Assembly (NCBI GenBank): GCA_002747185.1
Contig: PDTV01000008.1
Span: 1 to 62,946 of the forward strand
Source of the DNA: Candidatus Contendibacter odensensis
Lineage (GTDB): Bacteria; Pseudomonadota; Gammaproteobacteria; Competibacterales; Competibacteraceae
Direction: 5' to 3'
Length of the DNA stretch: 62,946 bases
The notes under the pieces are model-generated. The model was given only the letters and a program-made list of their open reading frames with translations. It was not told where the DNA came from and did not search any database. The position numbers and the translations under genes were made by a program. The stretch's first letter is position 1; each line of letters starts with the position of its first letter. This document shows, piece after piece, positions 25,963 to 34,836 of this stretch.

Positions 25963-28683
25963 TCAATATTTTTTGAATACAAACCGTGCCTCACCAATGC
26001 TTAATTCATCATCGGCTTCCAGTGCCAACACTTCATTGGTCGCCAGGCTGTGACAGCCAATCTGTACAGCACCCACAGCCGCCAGGTTTTGAATCCAGTA
26101 CATTCCATCCCGAAAAAACAGTTCAGCATGTCGAAGTTCGACATTCGGTGCGGTGATCCGCAAACCCGCATCAGCGTCACTACCCAATGACAACCACTTT
26201 GGCAGATAGTAATGCGCAATTTTTCGGCGTGCTTCATCTTCACGTTCAAAGCGCACATACTGCAATGAGCCCGGATTACCCACACCACTTAACTGGGTCA
26301 CCCGTTCCTGCATTGCTTTAAGCTTAAGATAGCGATTCCGAAACGCAATCTGTAACTCGTTCCCACCTTCTTTATGATTAACCTTACGCAAAACATCAAC
26401 CAGATCCATAAGATAATGGCCAAACTTATCACGAGGCTTCTGAATATCCCAATCCAGTGTTTCCGGCTGCCATTTGTGATCTCGACATACAGTCAACTTG
26501 AGTTGGTACAGATCGCAAATACTCAAGACATCACCGTCCTCCAAAATACGCCAACTACCCTGCTCCAGCCGTTCATCATTACAACTTGTATAGGTATACC
26601 CCAGATCACTGGTTGGCATCAGCGCCAATTGATCACCCAATGCACACACCAGACAATGCAAACGGGAAATACGTGTGTAATCTTTGATAAATCCCAGGGC
26701 AAAATCACCAAAACCTTTATTGGTCTCAGTGTTATAGCGCCCGAAAACCACAAAAGGACGTGAAACCAGTTCGATACGGGCAGGTGCATAAGAGGGGTTA
26801 TCAACCAATAATAGTGCCCGTGTCAGGAGTGAGCCTCGACTGAGTTGTACCTGAGCTGTTGATTCTGTCGAAGCCTGTGGGCCACTATAATCTGAATCAT
26901 ATTCCAGTTCAAGTGGTAATGTATAGCCAAGATTATCCACATCAGCCGGCCGCACATTCTCTGACTCATCACTACTTAGCAACCAGACACCGACTGCGCT
27001 GACCATTGGCTCTGCCAACGACATCGCCTGAAAATAATCCAGTTGTAAGCCATTTTCTTTGTTCTCGGTTGTGGTTGCCTTGGGATCCTCAGAATCTCTA
27101 AAATCCGACCGGATTTCGACCCAACCGTTATAGGCGCTCCATTCACCACGATGGTTACAAAGCTCAAGGCGTATTTGCAGTGTCGTTGGTAAAAAATCCT
27201 TGCTTGGAGCATGGTAATTAACATATACCGGCTGAGCACGACGACCATCCAGCAATCTTAGCACCCGAAAGTTACCTTCGTTATCGAAAACCAAATCGGG
27301 ACATCGCACCTGAAGACGGAGTTCACGATATTGCCACCACGTCGGGTTCACGACCAGAGCACACAACGTTCCGGTCGGCATTGCAGACTTCCTTACCGCA
27401 ATCACCAGATCCAGATAAACAAACTGTTCTGCCCTTGACAGGCACGTAATGCGTTGCTCTAAACCAGCCAATCGTGCTGGATCACCACCACGCAACAATC
27501 GCATATACCGACGCCGGAAATACTGAAACATGGCCAGGTTACGGTTGTCCCCATCCTGCCCCCCTGACAGTGCCATATCCATTAACTGTGCAAATTCAAG
27601 CAAGGTCGGTGATAAGGGCAGATTCGCCAGATACACCTCGCCTGCTGCATCAGCATCCGTATCCAATACCGTTTCCAGTGACTTTGACTCCGGCGCGGCT
27701 TCACCCAACTCCATCGTGGGCAGCAATACGTCGGAAGTCGGGTCTAATTCAGCAGAAAAATCCAGCTCCTGATCCATGCCCAAGGATGCCAGATCCAGAC
27801 CAGTATCAATGTCATTGCCGGCATTCGCAATCTGTAACGGACTACCCGTTGAGGCTATGGATATTGGATCGGGCGACTGCTGGTCGCCAAGGAAGCAACT
27901 TTGAGCCGCTTCATCCACCAGCTTTGGCGTGATATTCCGCTCCGATTCCAAGCTGGCTAACAGCAACAAGGTATCGCACAAAATAGCAATCGACTGAGGG
28001 ATCCCCTGACAATAATGCTCAACACGAGCGACCGCATCGGCTGACAATAATCCCTCTCCCCGATAACCGGCTACTTCCAGCTGCTGGGTAATAAATCCAC
28101 CAATCTCGGCCGGCTTGAGACGATCAAGCTGATAACGCGCCTGAATCTGTTCCTGAACCACTCGCAGCTCGGGCCGACGTAACCGCCCCTCAATCTCCGG
28201 CAACCCGACGAGCACAATCTGTAACCGATCAGCAGGCGCCAAGGTTTGTTCTACAAATTCGACCAGATGCAACAAGGTCTCGGTTTGTACATTGTCAGCA
28301 TCATCAATCACCAGCGTGATAATCCGGTTTTCACGCACATGGGTCGCAATCGTATCTTGCAACAGTGACGCTTGCTGATCACTATCCAGTCCATCGGTGG
28401 CCAGTTCCAGACTGCTACATAGCTGTTTGATACAATCCACAAATGTAAGGTTGGCACCGGTAGGCATTACAAAGTGAATTGCCTCAGCTTCAGCGATACA
28501 ACGACGCAAGACATGCGTCTTGCCAACACCGGGCTCGCCTGTCAACAAAATCACGCCACATCGCTCACGAATGCTGTCAAGCATACCGACACAGACAGCA
28601 TCAAAATTAGCATTCCGATAAAAATGGCTTGGATCCTTCGGCTTGAAAGGCTTGTGACTCAAGCCGAAGTAGACGGTATACAT
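25963..28683 (-). CDS. ExeA-like AAA ATPase with C-terminal FHA domains
   Basis: A 906-residue protein. The N-terminal 270 residues are an ExeA/GspA-type AAA ATPase: MYTVYFGLSHKPFKPKDPSH start, Walker A GEPGVGKT (49-56), Walker B LVIDDAD (124-130), sensor region IVLVGLPEIEGRL. A long acidic linker follows, then a beta-rich middle, an FHA domain (about 635-735, FVVFGRYNTETNKGFGDF, with a Ser/Arg/His core RISRLHCLV) and a second FHA-like fold at the end (about 825-906, RITAPNVELRHAELFF). FHA domains bind phosphothreonine. No membrane helix is evident, unlike ExeA proper, and no type II secretion genes are nearby. Function unknown. Confidence 0.7.
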   Translation of the reverse strand: MYTVYFGLSHKPFKPKDPSHFYRNANFDAVCVGMLDSIRERCGVILLTGEPGVGKTHVLRRCIAEAEAIHFVMPTGANLTFVDCIKQLCSSLELATDGLDSDQQASLLQDTIATHVRENRIITLVIDDADNVQTETLLHLVEFVEQTLAPADRLQIVLVGLPEIEGRLRRPELRVVQEQIQARYQLDRLKPAEIGGFITQQLEVAGYRGEGLLSADAVARVEHYCQGIPQSIAILCDTLLLLASLESERNITPKLVDEAAQSCFLGDQQSPDPISIASTGSPLQIANAGNDIDTGLDLASLGMDQELDFSAELDPTSDVLLPTMELGEAAPESKSLETVLDTDADAAGEVYLANLPLSPTLLEFAQLMDMALSGGQDGDNRNLAMFQYFRRRYMRLLRGGDPARLAGLEQRITCLSRAEQFVYLDLVIAVRKSAMPTGTLCALVVNPTWWQYRELRLQVRCPDLVFDNEGNFRVLRLLDGRRAQPVYVNYHAPSKDFLPTTLQIRLELCNHRGEWSAYNGWVEIRSDFRDSEDPKATTTENKENGLQLDYFQAMSLAEPMVSAVGVWLLSSDESENVRPADVDNLGYTLPLELEYDSDYSGPQASTESTAQVQLSRGSLLTRALLLVDNPSYAPARIELVSRPFVVFGRYNTETNKGFGDFALGFIKDYTRISRLHCLVCALGDQLALMPTSDLGYTYTSCNDERLEQGSWRILEDGDVLSICDLYQLKLTVCRDHKWQPETLDWDIQKPRDKFGHYLMDLVDVLRKVNHKEGGNELQIAFRNRYLKLKAMQERVTQLSGVGNPGSLQYVRFEREDEARRKIAHYYLPKWLSLGSDADAGLRITAPNVELRHAELFFRDGMYWIQNLAAVGAVQIGCHSLATNEVLALEADDELSIGEARFVFKKY

Positions 28684-29191
28684 GCCTATCCCTCACTTCT
28701 ATCCATATATCGAGCAAACTCAGGGTCTATGCAAAACAAGGCGGATTGCGTGTAAAACAAAGTATAAAGTGGGTGAGCGGCGTACAAATAAACAAGCAGC
28801 GGAAGACCACTTTAAATAACGCCGTTTGGCACCCTCTGACAACGGTTTGCGTAAGCCCTGAAACTTTAAGTGCTGGATCGTCCTGTCAGCACAGCAGTAT
28901 TTTAGGAGTTACGCAGTTGACGTTCATTTGGTAGGCGAGATGCGTTTCAAACCACTATATGCTGTGCTCGATCCTGCCAACTGCATAACTTCTAGTATTC
29001 AATACTCATTGCTGTGTCATAAAATCCGGACGGTTAACATGCTAATTTTACATATTTCTATTCATTAAGGTCACTTATTAACCAACAGATCAGCACATTC
29101 TCCACTCAGTGGCGCTAAACTCAGCTAGGCCAAAGCCTGTAATTTCAAGCGCATTACCACACCAACCCAAGCATTGAAAACTGATATTGCC
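28684..29191. other. 508-bp intergenic region, divergent promoters expected
   Basis: This AT-rich interval separates the AAA-FHA gene (minus) from the PHA-granule gene (plus), so it should hold both promoters. I see no RNA gene or open frame worth calling. It contains the paired inverted repeats at 28888-28990 described separately. Confidence 0.5.
28888..28990. repeat. Short element with interleaved inverted repeats
   Basis: Two inverted-repeat pairs are interleaved. X is AGCACAGCA at 28888-28896 with its complement TGCTGTGCT at 28960-28968. Y is AGTTACGCAGTTGAC at 28907-28921 with GCCAACTGCATAACT at 28976-28990 (13 of 15 bases complementary). The order X-Y-X'-Y' would form a pseudoknot-like fold in RNA, or Y alone could be the terminal repeats of an 84-bp miniature element. 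Confidence 0.55.
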
Positions 29192-29476
29192 ATGCCGAAT
29201 ATTACCATTTACCGCGCTCATGAACTGACCTTCGAGCAAGCACTACAAACCGCAGATTACATCGCATCCCAACTCGCCGAGCATTTTGAGATTCAGGCTC
29301 ACTGGGAAGGCAATTCGCTGTATTTTGAGCGCCCCGGTATTAACGGACAAATCGACCTGGAGCCAGGTGAGCTTCGGCTCAACGCACAGCTAGGTCTTCT
29401 GCTCACCCCATTAAAATCCCATCTAGAGCAAGAAATTCACCAGCATCTGGATAGCCTGCTAAAAACGCCAACATGA
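29192..29476 (+). CDS. Polyhydroxyalkanoic acid system family protein (PHA_gran_rgn)
   Basis: The 94-residue product (MPNITIYRAHELTFEQALQ) matches the small PHA-granule-associated family: ADYIASQLAEHFEIQAHWEG, LYFERPGINGQIDLEPGELR, LGLLLTPLKSHLEQEI. These proteins occur in PHA loci and are thought to act at the granule; their mechanism is not established. The frame extends to a TTG at 29174 but the ATG fits the family start. Its TGA overlaps the ATG of the next gene by four bases, giving an operon with a Crp/Fnr regulator. phaC and phaP are 23 kb away. Confidence 0.75.
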   Translation: MPNITIYRAHELTFEQALQTADYIASQLAEHFEIQAHWEGNSLYFERPGINGQIDLEPGELRLNAQLGLLLTPLKSHLEQEIHQHLDSLLKTPT

Positions 29477-30186
29477 AAACCGTACCCGTTCGTGTTGCCT
29501 GGCTGGGGGAACAAGATTGCCGTAATTGCTCTATACGCAAATCGGCACTTTTCACTGGTTTATGCGAAGTAAATTTTGGTGAAATCCACCGACCTATCGA
29601 AGATATTATGCTAGAGCCTCACACGATGCTTTACCGCATCGCGGAACGCGGTCAGGCTATTTTCACTCTGCGCCGAGGTTTAATCAAGCTGGTAAAATAC
29701 CTACCTGATGGTAACCAGCGTATCGTCCGTTTATTGCGCCATAGCGACACACTGGGGCTAGAGGCATTAGTCAATCAGCCTTACACTCATAATGCTATTG
29801 CCCTGACGCACTGTGAAGTCTGCGTCATTCCAACAACGCTGGTCGAACAACTGGGTCATACACAACCACAGATTTATCAAGAACTCATGTTGCGTTGGCA
29901 GCAAGCACTGACAGAGGCCGATCATTGGCTAGCAGAATTTTCCACAGGTACGGCTCGCCAGCGGGTAGCGCGCTTATTACTGCATCTCACCAGTACTGAT
30001 AACGAGCAACCTGTATTATTATTGCTTGGACGAGAGGACATGGGCGCAATGCTGGGCATCACTACCGAAACTGTCAGTCGCACTATTGCTGAACTGCGTC
30101 GAGCAGGCTTCATCCAGGAAAACAAACCAAATAAATTAATTACCAATTTACCTCAATTAAGGCGCATTGCTGAAGGACTCAATTGA
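29473..30186 (+). CDS. Crp/Fnr family transcriptional regulator
   Basis: A 237-residue regulator with a cyclic-nucleotide-binding-like fold (about 40-140: MLYRIAERGQAIFTLRRGLI) and a C-terminal winged helix (GREDMGAMLGITTETVSRTI, then ELRRAGFI). The N-terminus has C16, C19 and C31 (CRNCSIRK...), and C114/C117 could supply a fourth ligand, as in Fnr where C20, C23, C29 and C122 hold a 4Fe-4S cluster. The third spacing (11 residues) is longer than in Fnr (5), so oxygen sensing is uncertain. Coupling to the PHA-granule gene suggests redox or oxygen control of storage, an inference. Confidence 0.8.
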   Translation: MKTVPVRVAWLGEQDCRNCSIRKSALFTGLCEVNFGEIHRPIEDIMLEPHTMLYRIAERGQAIFTLRRGLIKLVKYLPDGNQRIVRLLRHSDTLGLEALVNQPYTHNAIALTHCEVCVIPTTLVEQLGHTQPQIYQELMLRWQQALTEADHWLAEFSTGTARQRVARLLLHLTSTDNEQPVLLLLGREDMGAMLGITTETVSRTIAELRRAGFIQENKPNKLITNLPQLRRIAEGLN

Positions 30187-30284
30187 GTATGAGCACGCTG
30201 ATAATCACCGTGAGCCAGCATGCTTGCTTTGTCTTGCACAACCTGACCCTGAAAATCCCATCAGAATCTCGCAGTGTCGTTTCC

Positions 30285-30389
30285 TATAGCGCAAACGCTA
30301 TAAGCCGTAACAATTTATAGCGATAATTTGCGCGTTAAAACAGATGGATATAGCAGAACCCATGAATCAGATTTAATGGGTTCCGCTAT
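30285..30389. repeat. Composite repeat copy 3 (B then A, reversed)
   Basis: B part 30285-30349 and A palindrome 30350-30389, in the opposite order and orientation to copy 2. It lies between the convergent Crp/Fnr and GTPase genes, and the last seventeen bases of A fall inside the GTPase coding frame. Confidence 0.9.
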
Positions 30390-31926
30390 ATTTCGGCAAA
30401 CCCAACAGCCATCGCCCGGTATTCACCAACTGCCGACGCAACAGTATCCAGTTCTCGGCTCGCTTTTTCTCCCCCAGGCAACGTAAAAAGCGGGCTTTCC
30501 CGATCGCATCCTGCCGACCTAAAATCACTGTCCACAGTACATCATCGACGTTATAGACTCGCCCTTCAGCCAAGCACACTGGAATAACATCGGCAATGGG
30601 TATATCCAAATCCAGAGCGACCGCCTCAACTGCATTCCGAATATTGACTGCCTTAGCACGTTGTGGATTGCCCTGTAGATTCAGAAGATCGTAAGGCGGC
30701 CGCCATTCACGAAAGGGGTGCAACTGGTCGATATGACTGAGCACCAACATTATCGGTGGTGGATGACGTTCCGATACGTTTTTAAAATCAGCCTGTAATT
30801 CGTCCAGCCGTAATCGATCCATGGCACGATCAGCGCGGTGTGCAGCACACACCCACAAAATCAAATCAGCTTTTAGCGCATTTTGCTTTAAAACCTGCCA
30901 ATCGAATCGCTCAGTATCGTAACCTGGCGTATCGAAAATGAGTGCAGCCTCCAGCCCATCACGTTCCAGCCTGTGTGACACCAGCGTCATGGTGGTATCG
31001 GGCAGGCAATCTGTTGCCGTTATCAAGCGCCCAAACAGTGCGTTGATTAAACTTGACTTACCTGCATTAGCCCGCCCCAGCACGACAATACGTAACGGTT
31101 CATCGATCAATGCCTGGTTCTGTGACTGTTGCAGGTCTTCCCGGGAAACAGCGGCAGGTTTAGCCGGCAAGTCAGCGTCATCCAGCAGCAATTGCCCACT
31201 GTAAAGCTCAATTGCATAATAGCCGACCTTACGTACATACTCGCGAAGCAGCCAACAATGCAGCTCCGCCCAGGCCATACCGTAACCCTTGTTCCGCACA
31301 TGCCCCCAGATTTCACTTAATAAGGCATCAGCCGGATTAACCATCAATCGACCGGCACGATAGGCATTTAACAACCGCTCGGCAGGCGCTTTCCAGCGCC
31401 AAACACGAAATAAATCACCTATCGTCAGACGATGGCTGAAAGGAATATTCTCGGCAATATCGGCACGTAAATCACGACTTGCACGCTCAATAATCAACAA
31501 GGTGTGCGGCACGGTCAATTGCAGTAGCGGTTGCTTGTCGCCCGGATAATAGCAACGAGCAACCACCTTCAGCGTACTGCGCCCCAGCATCCACAAACGA
31601 CTGCCATCATTCAGCGGCCAGTCTTCCGGTTCTGTTTGTGCCGCCAAGCGCTCAACTGCTGCCCAAACATTCTCTGCATTAGGTGGCCAGCGAGCACTTT
31701 TTTGAGTCACCGCATCAGTCAACAGCTTACGATCATGCCGCAGCAATACATATTGCAAACCATAACCCAAAGCAGCACACACCATCATGGCTATCAACCA
31801 CCAAAACAATGTATCTGATTGCCATAGCCACAGTATTCCCAATGGCAACAATGCAACAACCGGCAGTACCCACAGCGTTAAAGCCAGCAAGCGCAAACGG
31901 TCAAAGCGGTCGAATACCGTTCTCAC
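30373..31926 (-). CDS. Membrane-anchored GTPase (YfjP-like)
   Basis: A 517-residue protein with two N-terminal membrane helices (about 12-34 and 41-60), a mostly helical middle region, and an Era/YfjP-type G domain at about 277-430: G1 GRANAGKSS, G3 DTPGYD, G4 SHID. The membrane anchor with a septin/YfjP-like G domain resembles proteins thought to act on membranes, but no function is established. The start overlaps the stop of the next GTPase by four bases (ATGA), so the two are coupled. The C-terminus ...GLPKYSGTH is encoded by the A palindrome, which also provides the stop. Confidence 0.75.
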   Translation of the reverse strand: MRTVFDRFDRLRLLALTLWVLPVVALLPLGILWLWQSDTLFWWLIAMMVCAALGYGLQYVLLRHDRKLLTDAVTQKSARWPPNAENVWAAVERLAAQTEPEDWPLNDGSRLWMLGRSTLKVVARCYYPGDKQPLLQLTVPHTLLIIERASRDLRADIAENIPFSHRLTIGDLFRVWRWKAPAERLLNAYRAGRLMVNPADALLSEIWGHVRNKGYGMAWAELHCWLLREYVRKVGYYAIELYSGQLLLDDADLPAKPAAVSREDLQQSQNQALIDEPLRIVVLGRANAGKSSLINALFGRLITATDCLPDTTMTLVSHRLERDGLEAALIFDTPGYDTERFDWQVLKQNALKADLILWVCAAHRADRAMDRLRLDELQADFKNVSERHPPPIMLVLSHIDQLHPFREWRPPYDLLNLQGNPQRAKAVNIRNAVEAVALDLDIPIADVIPVCLAEGRVYNVDDVLWTVILGRQDAIGKARFLRCLGEKKRAENWILLRRQLVNTGRWLLGLPKYSGTH

Positions 31927-33125
31927 AATGAACGATGCCCTGCCGCTGAGTTTAGAAATGCTGCACTGGATACCAATGCTTCTGCATACACCTGGCGGAG
32001 TACCTCTGCTTCTACTGGCTCACCCCGCTGTTGGGTGAAAAAATAGTAAGCTGCTGCCTTGCCAATGGCAAAAGTGGTTGCACCACTGGCCGTCGCGCCC
32101 CACACTGCGCCAACCGTCTGCCCCCAATAGGGAATCAGCTTGACCACTTCCCGACCCAGCATCCGCCCCAAATAATGGACACCCGCACCGATACCCAACA
32201 GGCCCAGAAACTCGGACACTGTCCGCTTGTCCCATACCTGACCATATAAAACCGACAGGCTGTGCAACAATTTGGCCTGTAATGCCGGCACGCCCACCAG
32301 ATCGACCAGCGGTAACGCACCAAGACCTGCCGCTGCAATTGAATAGCCAACGAGGTGGGGATGGATTGCACGATCATAGACATCCCGTACGCCGGCATCA
32401 CCCCGCAACATGGCTTGCAGCCCCAGTGAGGAAACCTCGCCAATAGCCTGCCACAATGCGTCCAGGCCGTAATGTACCGGTTCCAAACCATCTTCGGGTA
32501 ACGTGAGATCAACCGCTACCCAGCTCACCGGTGCTGTACCTGGCAAAGCGCCCAAGGCATCGCGCTGCCTGGTCAGCACTCGACGAAGGTCAACCGGAAT
32601 AAATGGTGATAGTAAATGGCAGTCATAGGGATAGGGTATGACATGTTGTATATCGGGCGGATAGGCTTCATGCAAACCTGTCTGGATCATCAGTACCGGC
32701 CATTCAGGATGACGGCGACGGGCCGCTTGCAACACAGTAAAAATGGATGACTGATCACCATCAGTCGCTTTCATCACAGCCAAGATCAAATGAGCCTGTG
32801 CTTCACAATACTGGATATCCTCAGCAGGATCGTAGGTAACCTCGCCCAATCCACGCGTGTCGAGAAAACGCAGAATCGGTGTCTCGACGGGAAAATCATA
32901 AAAACGGGCAGTACGGGTACAGGGCTGGAAACCATTGCCAATCTCGGCGGCATCACTACCGGTCAAGGCATGTATGATGGAAGTTTTACCTGCTTGCGCC
33001 TTACCCAGTAGCCACAATACCGGCAATGGTTGCTGTGCCCGCGCCTTGTGCAAGGCCGCTTTTAGTGCCTCATCATCAACACGCGGATTTAGTAGTGCGT
33101 CTCGCAAGGTAGACCAATAATCCAT
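31923..33125 (-). CDS. GTPase with DUF697-like C-terminal membrane domain
   Basis: The 400-residue product has an N-terminal G domain (G1 LLGKAQAGKTSI about 38-49, G3 LDTRGLGE) and a C-terminal DUF697-like region of hydrophobic helices (YSIAAAGLGALPLVDLVGVP, LLGIGAGVHYLGRMLG, GAVWGATASGATTFAIGKAA). A clear G4 NKxD is not found, so nucleotide specificity is uncertain. The ATG (MDYWSTLRDALL) has GCGAAGG five bases upstream; the longer frame to 33164 is rejected. With the following membrane GTPase it forms a coupled pair, perhaps acting on membranes together. Confidence 0.75.
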   Translation of the reverse strand: MDYWSTLRDALLNPRVDDEALKAALHKARAQQPLPVLWLLGKAQAGKTSIIHALTGSDAAEIGNGFQPCTRTARFYDFPVETPILRFLDTRGLGEVTYDPAEDIQYCEAQAHLILAVMKATDGDQSSIFTVLQAARRRHPEWPVLMIQTGLHEAYPPDIQHVIPYPYDCHLLSPFIPVDLRRVLTRQRDALGALPGTAPVSWVAVDLTLPEDGLEPVHYGLDALWQAIGEVSSLGLQAMLRGDAGVRDVYDRAIHPHLVGYSIAAAGLGALPLVDLVGVPALQAKLLHSLSVLYGQVWDKRTVSEFLGLLGIGAGVHYLGRMLGREVVKLIPYWGQTVGAVWGATASGATTFAIGKAAAYYFFTQQRGEPVEAEVLRQVYAEALVSSAAFLNSAAGHRSL

Positions 33126-33208
33126 AAAAACCTTCGCTGTCAATCCCGAATTTGTACCGCACAAACCCCGATAGCCTGACCAATTGTTTTCAGATTAACC
33201 GTATCACT

Positions 33209-33248
33209 ATAGCGGAACCCATTAAATCTGATTAATGGGTTCCGCTAT
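33209..33248. repeat. Composite repeat copy 4 (A with a short B stub)
   Basis: A near-perfect palindrome with arms ATAGCGGAACCCATT / AATGGGTTCCGCTAT, followed only by ATCCATC, the start of B, after which the match stops. The flanking interval 33126-33429 also holds the terminator at 33275-33306 and nothing else recognised. It lies upstream of the GTPase pair rather than between convergent genes. Confidence 0.9.
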
Positions 33249-33274
33249 ATCCATCAAAACAAGCTCTGGCCATA

Positions 33275-33306
33275 AAAAAGCTCCCCTCAATCGCTCAAGG
33301 GGAGCT
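33275..33306 (-). terminator. Rho-independent terminator
   Basis: A 9-bp perfect stem AGCTCCCCT / AGGGGAGCT with a ten-base loop is followed on the minus strand by TTTTTTATG. It should end transcription of the exported basic-protein gene (stop at 33430) before the GTPase pair. Confidence 0.8.
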
Positions 33307-33429
33307 ATAACCGGCACCAAGGCATTAAAAAACCGATTCAGGCCCATGATAAATGGGCAAACACACCACAATCACTGCACATTCCGTTTCCGACACTAAA
33401 GGCCAATGATCTAAACAAGCCCTGTCGTA

Positions 33430-34275
33430 CTATCGCCACTCATCACGATACCAACGATCATAATATCTGCGACGATTCTCATAGGGTGGTGGCGCATAAT
33501 CGTCATCTTCATCCCAGAAGCGGTTACGGCGATAACCCCGCCATCCTTTATCACATCTAATAATACCTTTACGACACAGCTTGTTCCGCCAAACATATTT
33601 GAGAAAATAACGGGCAACGGGGCGGTCTTCCGGCTCAAATTCAACCCGACGTGAAGGCGACCATTCCGACTCGCCAAAACCCGTTCCAGGCTCTGCCCGA
33701 CGGCGTGGTGCCGACGCGGCTGCCCCTGGCGCCGACTGCACTCGTGATTTATCCGATCGATAGGGCTTTCTATAGTCAATCCTGGCGGGGACATCTTCAC
33801 GGAACACGGCAACTGCAATCACACCCATTGCCGAGCGGTCTCCCCATGCCTCCGCATAGGAATCACCGGCATCGGTAAAGTAAAAGCGATTCACTCGATT
33901 TTTTCCTGTCCGCCAGCCTTCATAACGTTCCTGCTGATAAGGCCTGAGCACATACATTCTTTCGCTTGATCGCAGATAGGAACGTTTACCGGTAATGATG
34001 TTACGGCCATCAACGGCAATCACAACACCCACGCGCTGATTACTGTGATTACGGACTCGAATCGAATACCTGCGACCATCCTTTGCCTCTACATAGGCCT
34101 TGTAAATCCGCCGTCCATTACCACGACGTAGTGGATATTGCCGAAACTCCCGCCCTCGATCATCAATAATCTCAACTTCCAGATTACCGGTATCAAAACG
34201 CTGCGCCCAAACAGTCGCCGGACCTGCCAATATGATGAGAACTGCAATCCATCCGATCTGCCAATTAATTCGCAT
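33430..34275 (-). CDS. Exported Arg/Tyr-rich protein of unknown function
   Basis: A 281-residue protein with a clear signal peptide (IGWIAVLIILAGPATVWAQ). The mature N-terminal half looks like a beta-rich domain (LEVEIIDDRGREF, YKAYVEAKDGRRYSIRVRN, VGVVIAVDGRNIITG, MGVIAVAVFRED), followed by a Pro/Ala/Ser linker and a basic, aromatic tail full of Arg and Tyr. Two cysteines (CRKGIIRC) could pair. I do not recognise a named family. GGGAG seven bases before the ATG supports the start; the downstream terminator suggests a single-gene transcript. Confidence 0.65.
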   Translation of the reverse strand: MRINWQIGWIAVLIILAGPATVWAQRFDTGNLEVEIIDDRGREFRQYPLRRGNGRRIYKAYVEAKDGRRYSIRVRNHSNQRVGVVIAVDGRNIITGKRSYLRSSERMYVLRPYQQERYEGWRTGKNRVNRFYFTDAGDSYAEAWGDRSAMGVIAVAVFREDVPARIDYRKPYRSDKSRVQSAPGAAASAPRRRAEPGTGFGESEWSPSRRVEFEPEDRPVARYFLKYVWRNKLCRKGIIRCDKGWRGYRRNRFWDEDDDYAPPPYENRRRYYDRWYRDEWR

Positions 34276-34465
34276 CAAAATACTCCCGAGTTGTTAATGG
34301 CTCACGACCACTCGCGATGCCTGTGCAACCCAGCCTAGGAATCACCGGCTGAATCTCTACTGAACATCTTTACACCATTACAGCCCCGCATGTCAGGGTC
34401 TGTATGGCACAATTCAGTCATGATTCATTCTAGGCACCTTAGGATTCGAACTCATCTGAGCAATA

Positions 34466-34801
34466 ATGCGGAAACTCCTGAATATGTCTGATAAAACAAG
34501 CTTATTGCGACACCTGACCGTGACAGCGCTCGTGGTGGTGTTGCTGACCGCAACCGGCGTACAGGCGCAATCGTACCGCATGTACCGCAGCGGTCGGGAA
34601 GGGACTCTACCTCGGCCAATCACTGGCCCTGAAAAAGCGGCTAAAGCAGCACGTCAGGCAACCGGAGGTCGCGTACTGGGTGTCAGGAAAAGTCTGAAAC
34701 AAGATGGACAACAAGGCTATCGCGTACGTATTTTACGGGATGGCCGAGTACGTGACTTTCACTACGATCCTGACCAGGATCAAGATACCGGGCACAATTG
34801 A
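34466..34801 (+). CDS. Small exported PepSY-like protein
   Basis: The 111-residue product has a signal peptide or anchor (LTVTALVVVLLTATGVQAQS) and a C-terminal PepSY-like segment (ATGGRVLGVRKSLKQDGQQG then YRVRILRDGRVRDFHYDPD). Small PepSY proteins of this kind are frequently coded ahead of PhoP/PhoQ-like two-component systems, and this gene overlaps the frame leading to the response regulator. It may modulate the sensor kinase. An internal ATG six codons later is an alternative start. Confidence 0.7.
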   Translation: MRKLLNMSDKTSLLRHLTVTALVVVLLTATGVQAQSYRMYRSGREGTLPRPITGPEKAAKAARQATGGRVLGVRKSLKQDGQQGYRVRILRDGRVRDFHYDPDQDQDTGHN

Positions 34802-34836
34802 CAGCTTCGGTTTCTCTCCATCGGAACCTCAAAACC

